From Brachionus manjavacas (Eukaryota > Rotifera > Eurotatoria > Ploima > Brachionidae), in assembly GCA_019054805.1 (NCBI GenBank), contig JAHQIY010000013.1, positions 1,116,001 through 1,180,000 on the forward strand: a DNA stretch of 64,000 nucleotides, read 5' to 3'. Shown here piece after piece: positions 13,301 to 26,500 of the stretch. Every line of letters begins with the position of its first letter. Position 1 is the stretch's first letter. Made by a program: the position numbers and the translations under genes. The notes under the pieces were generated by a model, which was not told the origin of the DNA, ran no database searches, and saw only the letters and a program-made list of their open reading frames with translations.

Positions 13301-14708
13301 TCGAGCGTTCGAATGGCTTCAAACCTGAAATGAGGTTATTCGAAAGCTCGGTCATAAAACTAAGAATTAGACAAAATAGCATAAAAGTCCATCTAGAATG
13401 GAATAAAATTAATAATTTTTTAATAAAAGAGTCATTTAAAATCCTTCTAGTTTAATTTTATGTAACCTTTTAGTTTTATTAATTTTTTATTAATAAATTT
13501 TCTATGATTCGTTTGACTTTATGGTGTCTTTGCTAGTCAATTTGAGCCAAGTACTGTTTTTACAGTCTTTGGGACAACAAAACAATTAATTGATTTATTT
13601 TGCGTATTTTATGGGTTAAGCTAGACCATTTGTGAGATATTTAATTTAATATGCACATAAAAGACAATTAATATTCAACTCAAATATTTTTAAGACAACA
13701 AGGTTAGCATTCGCATATTTGTCCAAATCTCCAATGGCCTAACCAAATAGACTGATTCTTAATAAAATAAATGCTCGATTTAATATATGATATAGAATAT
13801 TTTAACTATGATAGGTGAGTATTAATTTTTCAAAATTCAACCTATCCGTAAAATGATAAATTGATTCCAAGGTTTCTAGATAATATTTTATCCATGATAT
13901 TTAACTTTTTTTGTTAGAGCACAAAATCAAAAGGTTCTTATTCATTTACGGATTTCAAAGCTTTCTGAAGGAAAAAAAAAATTTCCTTTTAATTTCGACT
14001 TATTTTTGTATTTTTATTTATTTTTTGAAGCTTAGAATCAAATTTAGAGAACCAATGTGGTCAAAAAAATTGTTGTGTAAAATAAATTTGACATTTTTTA
14101 TAAGAGGCTGTTAATATGACTCAAAAGTTTTTTATTTTTTATTCATTTTTTGAAAAATTTGATTTAGGCATCTGTCAAAATTTTAAATTCTTCGAAATTT
14201 TTTAACCTAAAATTTTTAAATAGAGACAGATTTTTTAATTGCTCCCAATTTTACCGTGCCTGTGTTTGAATCAAAAAAAAATCTCTGCTTTATTTTTTTT
14301 GACTTAGAAAAATTTTTATAGTAATTTTGAGGATTGATATGGTCAAACTTTGGTTCTTTAAATTCTTATCTAAACTTAATGATATTTGGTTCATTTTCAT
14401 TATGTCAAAATTAATTCAAATAATCTAGTTAACTTTACCAAATAGCTTTTTTAATTATTAAAAGCTATTAACTTGTATTTTTTCACTTATTAAAATAAAA
14501 TTAAGTATAAAAACAAATACAATTTTTAAATACCGCTCTTGTATCTTTACTGTCTCCATCATTGGTGTAATTAATTGTTTGTTTTTATTATTTTTTTCGA
14601 AATCCAAGTCAATATTTTATTTAGAAAAATATTTTTGGAGATCGAGGCCTATTCCGAATGACAAAAGCCTTCGTTTGAACCCTCATGTTAAGATTACATA
14701 ATGTAAAT
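10359..14708. other. Gene-free AT-rich stretch
   Basis: No supported gene. A SINE-like GC-richer patch followed by AATAAATAAATAAA lies at about 11880-11965. Another patch at 12430-12515 contains a GTAGG/CCTAC hairpin and a GGTTCTGTTCC motif, but no full tRNA cloverleaf. A short ORF at 13911-14114 has no recognisable content. Confidence 0.5.
14636..14700. repeat. Short dispersed repeat, copy 1
   Basis: The block TCCGAATGACAAAAGCCTTC continuing into GTTTGAACCC resembles 27935-27975 (TCCGAATGG...CCTTCGTTTGAGCCC). The two copies are diverged, and the core could derive from a small RNA-like SINE head. Confidence 0.4.
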
Positions 14709-15063
14709 AACGTAATCATCCGAATTGAGTGACACGTCTTTAAAATAGAGTACTCTATTTTAGTGAAATGTTATTCAAAATTGACCTCTGTTTTAAAATA
14801 AAAAATAAAATTCAATTTTAGTTTTTGTAACACATTTCAAAATTATTAACAAATTCTTAAAGCTTATATAATTCTTTAAAAAATGAAAATTGAATTACCT
14901 ATGTTAAAGTCGGATGTTTTTTTTAAAAATGAGTCAAATTTATTCATTTTTAAGACATGTCAGTAAAATTGAACATTATTCTTTTTAAAACCAGTGCTCA
15001 TTTTTTAGTGAAATGTCATTTTTTTATTTAGGGAACATGTCACTAAATACGGATAATTACGTT
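14709..15063. mobile_element. 355-bp MITE with about 29-bp inverted ends
   Basis: The left end AACGTAATCATCCGAATTGA pairs with the reverse complement of the right end (AACGTAATTATCCGTATTTA); about 24 of 29 positions match, followed by shared GTGACA-type sequence. Both arms also carry TTTTAGTGAAATG. No ORF and no clear target duplication. Confidence 0.6.
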
Positions 15064-17210
15064 AATTTTTCATTTTTGCATTTTATATTTTTTTAATATT
15101 TTTGTACAATGTTTACGAAATTTTTTATTTTGGATTTTTATAAGAAATTTTTTTTTCATTTTCTGAAATAATACACAAAATATATTTGAATTTAAAAAAA
15201 AGTAAAAATGTAAAATTATTTACATTTTGCCGATTATATTAATTTTTTCAAAATTTAAATAATTCAATAAAATTCACAAAAAAAATCCGGTTTTTAGTAA
15301 AAAAAAAAAAGAGAAAAAGAGAATTATAATAAAGGGTAATATAATTTAATTTAAATTAATTTATTTTTATTCAAGACTCATATGCATAATTAAATTAAAT
15401 AAAAAGTATCCTAAAAAATCTTAAAAAAACAAGAATACTATTCTTTTATTATAAAAGAAATAAACACGACTTAATTTGTCTAAATAAAGTCGAAATTTTG
15501 TGTAATTAATAGAGAAAAAGTGAAAGATTATTGTATATTTTTAATAATCTTCCACTTTTTTAACTTTTTTTTGTCATATTTTTTATAAACATTTAAGATC
15601 GAGTGAAATTTTGGGTATAAATTGGAATCTTTTGAATCAAACTGCAAAGAACAAAAATCAAACAAATAATTTAAATTAACTGAATATTTTAAGTTTTATA
15701 ATATTAACCATTTTATTAAACAAGGGACAAGTCATTAATTTCCAATTTTCTAGAATTTTTATTTTATCTTAAACAAATAAAAAGTTTGAGGTGTTGGATA
15801 GAAGAAATTATCAAAATTTTTTTAGATCCTCGAAATTCTAATATCAATTGTAGATAAGTATTTAATTGAAAAAAATGAGATAAAAAAAGTGTTAGTTATT
15901 TGGGAGCATGTTTATTTAACTATCTTTGACACAAAGATATGACACATGGATATTTTTTTAAGAATTCGAATTTGGATTTAAAATTAAATCAAAAGATTAA
16001 ACTTGATTGTTGTTGTAGTTGTAAAAAAAATATTTTTGATCGAGTTTTAAGTTTGAATTAAGCAATTTAAGCTAAATAGAGCCTCTTGATGTGTTCAAGT
16101 GAGTCTGCGGTCGAATAATTGGAATAAAAAACCTATTAAAACTAATCAATCTTAGCATTTCGTTTGCTTGCAAAATTGATTTATGAAGTTTTGAAACAAA
16201 GTTTCCATCGACTTTTATTCTTCTACGTCCAGAACGCATTAATTCTGAACGCAGACGTTAAAGTTGCTCGTTATAAAGAGATATTTTAACAAAAATTAAG
16301 TTTAGAATTTAGAAATTAATTGCTTTCGTTCTTAATTTTTCTTAAATATCAGGTTAATGATAACCCATTGAATATATTCAATATTCTCTTGCTTCGACTC
16401 GGTGTCTTTGCCAATCTTTGACGGTCATTAGCCATCATGGCTCAAAGAAGAATCCATTAGATATTTAGGCAATGAATAATTAAATTTTGCGCTTCACTTG
16501 ATCCTAAAAAAATTTCATTTAAAACTAATTGTTTAACTTTTACGGTTAAAAATTTCAATTATTTTTTTCAATTGATATCTTGAATATAAATTATTGTGAA
16601 AGACTCGAAGCGTTAGATTCAATTAAAAAAATGGACTTTTTTTTCATATATTGGTTCAGAGTTGATTTAATCTTGGCAATTTTTTGAAAGCTTTGGTCAA
16701 AGAGCTGACAATCGGCTCGCTTATCCGAGACTTTTTAAAATTTAATTAATTTTTCTTTACCTTAAGCTATTTAGAACAAATCATAGCGATTCTATTTTTT
16801 ATTTTTATTTTTTGCTTTAAGTTTGTCCGAATCACTCGGTTAAAAATCTCGGGGTTATCTTAGAAAAAAATAATTTCAAAAAGGACAAATTCAAAATTTG
16901 ATCGAGATTAAAATTTTGTTTTTCTTAATTTAGATAAGAACTCAATTGTTGCACAATTGAAATTCATTAAAACAAAATTTTGACAAAATAATTTGAGATT
17001 AAATTAGATTATGAAAACTTTATTGGAAAAAGTAAATAAAATTACGCTAAGAAAATATATACAACCAGCTAAGGATCAGGTTATAATTATCTCCTATATC
17101 AACTCTTTTGATTGACAAACGAAGTTTTTGAATTTTTTCAATCTCTAGAAATTTAAGAACATAACCTTGTGTCATTGCATAATTTTTTTAGCTTTTAAAA
17201 AGGGTCAACT
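15064..17210. other. Gene-free AT-rich stretch
   Basis: No supported gene. Around 16066-16100 a diverged third relative of the repeat at 21205/22694 is visible (AGCTAAATAGAGCCTCTTGA). Confidence 0.45.
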
Positions 17211-17214
17211 TTAA

Positions 17215-18110
17215 GAGTATAATTAAATTATAGCCTCTCAATTTTAGAATTAAGATTTTTAGGGACGTTTAAGAAAACGGCATCAGGTCATAAATTCTAA
17301 ACAAATTTAAAATGCCAAATTTTCAGCTTAGTTAAATAAAAATACTTTTATTTTTATGATAAAAGATACAGGCTAGTTTTCTAAATTTTAACTAAATTAA
17401 AATATTTTATTATAGCCTTTCATTCTGATGCTTTTTATTTCATCCTGGTCTTGGTTAATACCCAATAACCGAAACTAAATATTTTTGTGAAACTCAAATT
17501 AATTTTTAAAGTTTTGTTTAAACAATTTCATCAAACAAAGTGTGAATATTATGGAAAAATCAAGCACATGGTTAGTTTGGACTCAAATATGAATATTAAT
17601 GAACTTCCATAGCGCGACTAATCTAGACTCTCGCCGGCATTGTGAATTTTGAAGCAAAAAACAAAAACAATAATCTTAAAATGAAATAGCTTTTTTACTA
17701 AAAGTCTAAAAATAGTTCTGCAAAATGTATCAGCTGGTACAAACTTTGTACCACCCAAATTTAGTCTCTGCAATAACTCTGCAAGTCTGCAAAACACTAA
17801 AAGAATTAGAAAATCATTAAAATTAAATTGCAGAGTTATTGCAGAGACTAAATTTGGGTGGTACAAAGTTTGTACCAGCTGATACATTTTGCAGAACTAT
17901 TTTTAGACTTTTAGTAAAAAAGCTATTTCATTTTAAGATTATTGTTTTTGTTTTTTGCTTCAAAATTCACAATGCCCTCTCGCCGAAGGTCTCCTATTGA
18001 AGCTTAAACTTTTATTTTTATTATTATTATTATTCAATCTGAAATGTCTTTAAAGAAAGATAAAGAATTATCTAGCTTTCCTTTTGAATTTCAAAGGAAC
18101 CAGCTTATTT
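17215..18110. repeat. Tandem duplication, unit 1 (carries a MITE)
   Basis: Blocks occur in the same order as in the next unit: CCTCTCAATT (about 17235), CGGCATCA, TTTTCAG, GAATATTAATGAACT (17591), AGCG-GACTAA, GGTCTCC, TTATTATTATT, CTGAAATG...TAAAGAA. Removing the 349-bp insertion leaves about 550 bp, near the length of unit 2. Identity is moderate. Confidence 0.65.
17636..17976. mobile_element. 341-bp near-perfect foldback MITE with 8-bp target duplication
   Basis: It starts GGCATTGTGAATTTTGAAGC and ends with the exact complement. The arms of roughly 150 bp match almost base for base, leaving a short AT-rich loop around 17795-17825. CTCTCGCC flanks both ends (17628-17635 and 17977-17984). 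The 8-bp duplication and GG...CC ends fit hAT, MULE or Merlin-type families. The near-identity of the arms suggests recent insertion. Confidence 0.9.
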
Positions 18111-18114
18111 TCCG

Positions 18115-18570
18115 CTTGAATGGTACAATTAAAATAAAGCCTCTCAATTCAATATTAGATATCAATTTATTAATTAAAAAACTTTAAAGAACGGCATCAT
18201 ACTAAATCCTAGTATTAAAAAAGATGTTAAATTTTCAGATAACTAATTTTGGTATATAAAATTTAAACCACAAATTGGATATTTTAGATTGGAATAGAAA
18301 AAGTGAGTTAAAAGTACTTAAAATAATATTTTTAATTTTTTCTATTTTTTCTCATTTAAACTATCTAATTTTTAAAATCATTCTGTATTTAGGAATTTTT
18401 TTTAGCAAAAGTATCTATGTTTGTTTTGAATTCAAATGTGAATATTAATGAACTCTTAAAGCGAGACTAATTCTAGCTCTGCAGGTCTCCCGCTGTAGCT
18501 AATACTTTTATTATTGTTATTAATCACCCTGAAATGGATATAAAGGAATAGAAAGAATTTTTTTTTTATA
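18115..18570. repeat. Tandem duplication, unit 2 (empty of the MITE)
   Basis: It shares the ordered blocks of unit 1 (CCTCTCAATT at about 18142, CGGCATCAT, GAATATTAATGAACT at 18440, AGCGAGACTAA, GGTCTCCC, TTATTATTGTTATT, CTGAAATGGATATAAAGGAA). It has sequence continuous with the unit 1 flanks and no foldback inserted. Confidence 0.6.
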
Positions 18571-18599
18571 CTCTAAGAATATCACTAATACCTCAAGAT

Positions 18600-21200
18600 T
18601 AAGGCTTTGACTTTAAGCAATTCTCAAGGCAAGGCGTCAGAAATTTTCAGGGTTTATTTAAGTGAGCCAGTTTTTCTTCACTGCAAACTTAAAGTGTCCT
18701 TATCTTGAGTATTTAGCTAAGATAATAAAATTATTTTCAAAAAATAAATATTAACATTGTAGAAGTTTTTATGAGAAATATCGAAAAAAAATTTTTTTTT
18801 TTAGTTTTTTTAATAAATTTAGATTAAAATTATAACAAAAAATTTAGAGTTCAGCAGTCGAAACTTTCAATTGTTTTAAAGAAAAGAATTTTTCGGTAAA
18901 AAAATACTCGTGATCCAAATATTCACCTAAAACAAATTAAGGCAATACTTTGATCAACGGAATGTAAATTACTTTTCAAAATATCCAATATCGCTTTTAG
19001 CCCAGCTGAAGTTTAAAAACATATATATTAAAAATGAGTTTTCTAAACAAAATGAAAATTAATTCAAAATGAATTTTAAATTATTTTATGGCCCTAGACT
19101 AGTTGAATATTAATTTGATTGTTATCTTTGTGGGAGTAAGGTAAAGCAACTTGTAGCAATTATTTTTCCTAATAGCCTATTTTTTCAAAATTTTAAAACA
19201 TACTCTCAATTATGAACATCGAATGTGGCCTTGAGCACTTGCTTTCCGCATAAAGTCAATTAAATGTTGTTTGCTTTAAATTAACTCCATTTATTTGTAT
19301 TCAACGGTCCTCTCTATTTAGCTTCGGATTATCTATTATTTGGTCTAATTAGCCGAAGTCTTACAATTTAAGGTCGTTTGTTTCGATTAAAATCGAAGTA
19401 GTTTTTGTAAATTTTCACTTGATGTGCCTTGTGGCACTGTAGCACTTAGTTTCTTCAACTGGAATAATTCTCTATATGCTCAAAACATTAGAATGTTACT
19501 AAGCTTTCATTTATTTTCGCTAGGGCTTCGTTTTATTTCGAGCCAAATATTTAAGAGCAGGGATTTAAAAAAACAAAACATTTTCATTTAGTTCGCATCA
19601 ATGCTAACCTTTGAAAATGGTGAAAAATCTGTCCAGCCATCATCAGACTTGTGGAACCCCTCCATGCAGAGATAGATTAATACCAGCTCTCGATGATCAT
19701 ACATAGACAATAAGAAAAGCACCTAAAAGTTCTTACAATTTCTTTCTAGTTCTTTATTTTAAAAAAAAATTTGCTTCTTTTTAGATACTTTTTGATTTTT
19801 AATGGTTTTTAAGGATCCGAAGAGGCGAAAAATCTATCTAAAATGATTAGGAAAAGAAATTAAAAAAAATAGTCTGGGCCCCATTTTAGGGAACAATTCT
19901 TGGTTTGTTTTGATAAGAGGCTGGGAAAATGAACCTTAAAGAACCATAAAAGAAGCAAAAATAACTAAAAAGAATCTGACAGAGCCAAAAAGAACCATAG
20001 AGTTCATTGTCTATAAGTCTTGATGATTGCTTCGCTTACACAGACAATGTTCGCTTGTTCAGATCAGGTGAAAACTTATCTGCCAGCCACTTGTTCTTAT
20101 ATGGAGTGGCTAATAATGGCCAAAATTAGGAGATGGCTCCGAGTGTCGGAAAGATGGGAAATATTTTATAAAAAGTGCAAATTATGCAACCAAAGGCAAC
20201 ATAATATTTTTTTTCAAAATTTTGAGATGGACTCTGAGGCTTCTTGGAACGGAATTTAGTAATTCTCTTCAGCCTTGTGCTTGAAATAACAAAATTTTAA
20301 AGAGATTGATTTTGTGTTACAAATTAAAAAAGTGAATATCAAGGCAACATTAAAACATAAAAATAAACCCGAATATTCGGGTCATTTGCAAATTAAAGAA
20401 AATAACCTAAGCTTATTGCCCAAATTGTTTATTTTCATTGTATAACTTAAGTTTTCGATTTTTCTCAATGTTTTTTTTTATTCTCAATAGAAATTTTAAA
20501 ATTTTAAATTTAATTGTTTATTTTCACCAAATAGATTTTCAAAGTAAAATAATATGTTATTATTTTAAATTATTGGGTTCGGAAAGAAATATCCTATGGG
20601 TTTTTGATGCAAAATAATTTTCGGCCACAAAAAGTAAATTTCAGATAAATCTACAGGAGCTTTTTTATGAAGCCCACCGATGAGCAATATTTTGTTGTTC
20701 AAGCTTGAAAAAAAGACCGACTAAAAATTTACTCATCTTTAATCGATTTATTCTAAAATTTTTTCTGATAGCCAGTTGATATTTGTTAAAGTAATCGATG
20801 TTAGACTGCAAATATCCTGTAGGGTAGCGGATATTTTGCAACTCGAACATATTTGTTTGCTCTGAGCCGATATATTTTCTTTTTACTGGCAACAAGACTT
20901 TTGGGGCCTATTCCCTCGCTATGAACAAAGTTCAAATTATAAAGCAATAGGATAAAATGTGGAAATTAAATAGCCATCCGAGACCTATTTGGAAATACAA
21001 AAGTATTGCCATGTTTCACAGTCAGTCTAACCAAATAGATCGACTTGTCATTTGGCAAACAAATTCATTCTAAATTTTGTTTGTTGTTGCTCATATCTAG
21101 GATCGATTTGCTTAAAAATTTAAATTTTATTTTCTTTTACTGGGAGTCAATCAATCATCAGCACGATCTGAACAAATAAATTTCAGCTTATTTGAATTCT
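18600..21200. other. Gene-free stretch
   Basis: No supported gene. Short ORFs at 20020-20259 (+) and 20665-20895 (-) encode nothing I recognise. A mariner-like motif at about 20572 has no partner end. Confidence 0.45.
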
Positions 21201-21204
21201 ATCG

Positions 21205-21375
21205 ATTCATAATAGGAATTTTTGTTGAACGTTTTTACCATGATATTGAGGCTAAGCTACCTCTTGATGTGAAAGGCTGTTAAGAATCTTTTTTCTATCA
21301 AACAAAAAATCCGAATAGGATTAATTAAAATAGCCTATTTTTCGCTCTTAATTATTTTTACCTTCAGCTAGTACT
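21205..21375 (+). repeat. Dispersed repeat with invariant core, copy 1
   Basis: A 33-bp core at 21241-21273 (beginning TGATATTGAGG, with a GAGG/CCTC hairpin) is identical to 22730-22762. The flanking 70-100 bp align only loosely (ATTCATAATAG upstream; CCTATTTTTCGCTCTTA downstream). Confidence 0.75.
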
Positions 21376-22693
21376 TTAGTTACATTGTCAAAGTATTAGC
21401 GTCCGGTGTTAAAAAAGCTTTGTACGCTGATGACTAATGTAGGCGAAAAAGTTAAGTTAAGTTCATGATCAAATGTAAATTCAAATTAAAATCAAATGTT
21501 TAATAAAAAGAAATAAACAGTTTTTTATTAATAAATAACTTATTTAATAAGCACAATTTGTTTAATTTATTTAATTGGGAAAAAAATACATAATTTTTTT
21601 AACTAAAGTAAATTTTTAAAATTTAACTTTACTCGCAGTAATTTATTTTAATTTTAAAAGTTTTTTTGAATTTTTTTAAAAAACCATACCGATTAACACT
21701 GAAATTAAAATTTAAATTTAGTTTGATTTTGTTTAAAAAAAAATATGGCTGAAAAATTTAACATATTAATGTTTAGATTTAAATTTTTAAATTTTTTTAC
21801 AAAATCTGTAAAAATCAAATAAATATAATTAAATATTGAGAGCTCAGATGTAGAAAATTATAACATTTATCTCTTGATCACAAAGTTATTAATTAATCTC
21901 GAATTTAACTATCCATATGTTTTTTCTCCTTTAACTGCTTTTGACATTGGCTCGATTAGACAATTAAAAATAAAAAAATAGATTCTTTTTCATTATTTTC
22001 ATTAAAATTTTAATTAATTAAATTTTTTTAAATGATCATGAGCTTTGAATTGTTGAAGATGGTAGATTAAGAAGTTTTTTTTAAAAAGTCACTGATATTG
22101 TAGAACAATATTCTAAAAGGGCCGCTAGACCAGAAACAAATATAAGTCAAGTTGAAATAATTATTAGTTAGATCAGCATTCGACTATTTTATGTTATGAT
22201 AAATGGGTTTGCTAGCTAGAACATTTCGTTTAAGCGCACCCTCAGATTTTTTATACCCATGAGCACCCATAACACTGGTCAACGCGTTTATTTTTGTTCT
22301 TTTTTATTTAAAAAAAATTTAACAAAATTTTATTCTTTCTATACTGTTGCTCAGATTTTGGAAAAAAAATTTAGTTTAATTCATCTATAAAGCTAATACT
22401 CTAAGGTTTTGGGAGAAAATATTTGTAAAAATCTTCACTGATTTAAAAATAAAAATTAAACATAAAAATGTTTAAAAATCAGGGACTAAAATTATTTAAA
22501 TTTTTTCAACTTTAGTGTTAAAAATTATTTAAATGTTGAAATTCTTCGATTATTTTAAAACACTTTTTTTTAAATTTGCTTCTGTTCATTTCTTTTAGCT
22601 TTGACAAGAACGCAGATTAAAAAGATTACTTTTTTTTCTTAAGTACGCTCTCCGGGTGCACTACCACTTAAATTTTAAATAAAAAAATAATCT
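21376..22693. other. Gene-free AT-rich stretch between two repeat copies
   Basis: Nothing recognised. A slightly GC-richer patch at 22200-22290 shows no ORF or RNA fold I can support. Confidence 0.45.
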
Positions 22694-22860
22694 ATTCATA
22701 ATAGAATTGTAGTTGAGCAGTTTTGTTCATGATATTGAGGCTAAGCTACCTCTTGATGTGAAGATCTGTTAAAAATCATTTTTGTTTTAAAATAATGTAC
22801 AAATAGGGATCAACCCTAATACCCAATTTTTGGCTCTTAGCTATTTTAATACAGCTTTTA
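22694..22860 (+). repeat. Dispersed repeat with invariant core, copy 2
   Basis: Contains the identical 33-bp core (22730-22762) shared with copy 1. The downstream block CCAATTTTTGGCTCTTA corresponds to CCTATTTTTCGCTCTTA in copy 1. Confidence 0.75.
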
Positions 22861-22901
22861 TCTGTTTGAGTCTATCTTTAGCCAAAAAAAAAACAAAAAA
22901 G

Positions 22902-22942
22902 TTTTCTCTAGATATAAAGATTAACTTGTCTAGAGAAAAAAA
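22902..22942. other. 10-bp perfect hairpin
   Basis: TTTCTCTAGA and TCTAGAGAAA flank a loop of about 16 nt. An A-run follows on the plus strand. Function unknown; it could be the remnant of a small inverted-repeat element. Confidence 0.5.
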
Positions 22943-23563
22943 AAGTTGGTGTCAAACAGTTTATTCAAGATCGGACCAAGAGCACAACCAAAAAATTTAA
23001 AAATTAAACATTATTTTTAAATAGCATTTAATTCAAAAATTTAAATGACTCGAAGTAAAATACTCCTTTTGCCATTGTTTTGAAAAAAAAAAACAGAAAA
23101 GAAAGAGAATAATAAAATAAATAATTTTATATTAAAAGACTGAATAAATAGTTAAATTTTTTTTTTAAGATGACAAACAAAATTATGAGTAGTTTAAACT
23201 TCTTAATCATAATCAGTTAAATATATCTTTTATTTTAACGAGAGTCTATCAATCGATTCTCGAATATGCTTTTTAAAAGATAAGAAACGGCGCACATAAC
23301 TTCAAATTTCAAGTTGAAATAAAACTTGAGGTAAATTTTTAATTAAGTATCAAATTGAGATGAAAGTCAGTCAAGAGAAGACTTGAAGCAGAATATTAAC
23401 ATCATTTAAAATAAATTACAGCTCAATTGAAATCAATTTTTTCTCTCTCTAAATTGAGCTAAGATCAAAATTTTCGAATTCAGAGCCAAAAAAAATTTTT
23501 TTTTACTTTCTTTTTCACCTAGATAAATAAAAAAAATGGTGTGTTTATGAATATCCCGCTGCA
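22943..23563. other. Upstream region of the Toll-like receptor gene
   Basis: AT-rich and without an ORF. The promoter should lie here, but I can support no specific element. Confidence 0.4.
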
Positions 23564-26500
23564 ATGGACACCATGCAAACAGTTTTACTTATTTTTTGTC
23601 TCCTCAGCAATTCAGTCAGAACCGAGCCGACCAGTCTGCAAATAAAGCATCTAAATCCGAGCCAGCGGATTCAAATTGAGTTCAATCAAACAATCAGGTA
23701 TCCTATTCTGATAAAGAAGAGTCCACGTCTTACCTACGAAGAAAATGTGGCCCTTTTTCTGCAAAACGACCCGGACATCAGCTTGCAGATAACCAAACTA
23801 GACTATGCACGAACCAGTCTCGCTCACTTTCCCAACAAACTACTGTCACTTGTGTTGCCCAACTTGTCCGAGATGAACTTCTCGCACAATTCCATCTCTA
23901 GCCTGAGCTCGTTGGAGGATTTCTCAAGGATGCTGTGCCAGCACCAAATACAATCAATAGACTTCTCTTTCAACAACCTGAGCATTGTCGACGATCAAAA
24001 TTTTGGCCACCTGTCGCGCCTCAGCCAGCTCAATCTTTCCCACAACCAAATTTCACAGATAGGCCTATTCGCCTTCTCAGTGAATTCGCGCCAAATAGCT
24101 CGCCTCGATCTAAGCCACAACCTGATCACGGACTCCTCGCTCGAGTTTCTGCTCTTTTCCAGCTTGATCAATCTAAAATGGCTCAGCATGGACCACAATC
24201 GGTTGACATTTTTGTCCAACCATTTTTTGTACAACCTGTACAATTTGGAATATTTGTCCGTCAAAAACAACTTGTTAAAAACCCTAGACCTGTTCTACAT
24301 TGTGAATAGGAACAACCAGCTTTTGGGCCACATTGACCTGAGCAACAATTTTCATCTAAAATTCAAAGTGTACCAGAGAAGCGCAGAGGAAAAGGTGCCC
24401 GAGAACAATGTGCAAATATTGGATCTGAGCGGCATCGACTTGTCCCATTTGGACTTGAGCATTTTTCTGGACAATTTGTTCGACAAGTACAAAAAGCTGA
24501 AGAGCTTGAACTTGAGCTCGGCAGGAATCAAGTCGATTGTTTGGTCGACCAAGTGGCCGCGCACTCTCCAAGTGCTCGACTTGTCAAACAACTTTCTCAA
24601 AAATTCCCAATTCGATTGCTCTCAATTCTATTTGTCTCACACAAAGTTCAACTTCTCCCAAATCGACCTGAGTGCCAACAAATTTGAGAATTTTTCTCGC
24701 CTGATCGACTCGTGCTCGGCTCTGTTTGACCGAAGCAGCGTCGATCTCCGTCGGAACCATTTTGAAAGTTTGAGCGGCCTCCAAAGCTCGAATTGTACGG
24801 CCAGCTCGCGATTGCGCGTGGCATTCAATCGGCTGGTGTGTGACTGTGAAAATTTGTGGTGGCAAAAATTTAGCTCAGCTGGAAACTTTTTGTACCAAAA
24901 CGTTTGTTTTCAACTGGCCGATTTCACCGAGTTGAAGTGCGACTCGGTGTCCTCTCGGTCCTTGGCTCAAATGTCCAGCTTCGCTCTTCAGCCAGACAGC
25001 GCTAGTTCGCTCTGGAAGATATCCACTTTTCAGCCAATCGAGTCCAAAGTGGTCGCTTCGCTTCTGCTCTGTCCTTACAGATCACACTGTCCGCAGGGAT
25101 GTAGGTGCGTGCGGGATCTTTTGGAAAAATTCAATCTAGTCGAGTGCACAAGTGCCAACTTGACCACAGCTCCACATGTCATTCCAAACACTGCCACTGA
25201 GCTGAGGCTGGACCAGAACGGCCTGAGACGCATTTATCCGTACCAATTTTTCGCTCGATCGCACCTAACATCAGTGGATCTGAGCGAGAACAAAATCGGC
25301 TTCATAGAAGAGAACGGATTTAGCGGCATAAGAAGCCTGAAAATTCTGAAGCTCTCAAGCAATTCCATGCAAATTTTGCTGGGCTATGAGTTCAAAGACT
25401 TGGTCAGTCTCGAACAACTGCATTTAGACTCCAACCAAATCCAGTTCATATCGAACCAAACATTCTACAATCTGCCCAAGCTCAAACTCCTAAATCTCAT
25501 GCACAACAATCTCAGACACTTGCTGCAAGTCAACGTCTTCTTTAGATTCAACCTCAATCTGTTCAATCTTAGCATTGATCGGTCCAAGTTGGCACACCAG
25601 GATAAACATGCCAGCAAGGCCTATGATGACATCTATTTTCACAATTTGATCCAGCACAATTTGGCCGACGCAGCAGGCGCCTTTGACCCCACGGACCCTT
25701 TGATAAAATGCATACTGCACAAATTCAAAAGAGAAGTTTTCCTGAAACAGATTGAAAGTTCTGTGAAAATTCTGCTAGATAACTTGCTGGCGTACAAGTC
25801 ATTTTGTGACCAAGTGCCTTCTGGTCTCCTCGGCGTGGCGACTCTGGAGTCCAAGTTGATTGCGGGCAGCAGTTTGAATAGCTATTTGCTGAGCTACGTC
25901 GCTCTTGGGTTGTTGGCAGTCGGATTTAGCTGTCTGCTGGTGATGCTTTTGAACAAGTACAGGAGGAAGTCCGATGTTTTTTGCTTCAAGCACATTAACC
26001 AAATTCTCAAGTCAAAATTTATGCCACTGCACCGAAAAAGGTATGACATCACGCACCTGGGTCTGGTGAACAGAACACCTTACTACGATTTGTTTTTGAT
26101 CTATAACAAAATGGACTCGGGCCTGGTGACCAAATTGATTTCGCCTATTTTTCGATCAAAGCCCTACAACTTCAAACTCATTTTGCAGCATGACAAAATC
26201 AAGTTGAATGACGAAAGCTTGGTCAAGTACGTGGTCAACTCGGCATTTGTTTTGTTTGTTTTGAGCAAAAATTTATTCTCCGATTTTGAGTACGATTTAG
26301 CTCAGAAGTTGCCAAGAAGCAAAAAGCTGGCCATATTGGCCGACGATGTGCCCGAGTCTCTGGCTGAGAAGTTAATTCAGCCCGGCAGGATACTACGAGG
26401 CACGTTCAACCTAGACAATATGAGCTTTAACTTCAAGTCGATTAATATTTACGAGGATAGCCTCGATTCTGGCTTTGACAATGATCGAGTTATGGATTTT

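Noticed and set aside
13911..14114. 67-aa ORF
   Set aside because: Low-complexity Phe/Lys/Ile composition, no family features, no exon partners.
20565..20920. Possible mariner relic (GGGTTCGGAAAGAAATAT at one end)
   Set aside because: No matching inverted end and no recognisable DDD motifs in any frame.
23935..26002. Several opposite-strand and shifted-frame ORFs within the Toll-like receptor
   Set aside because: They are shadows of the GC-richer receptor frame and carry no domain sequence.
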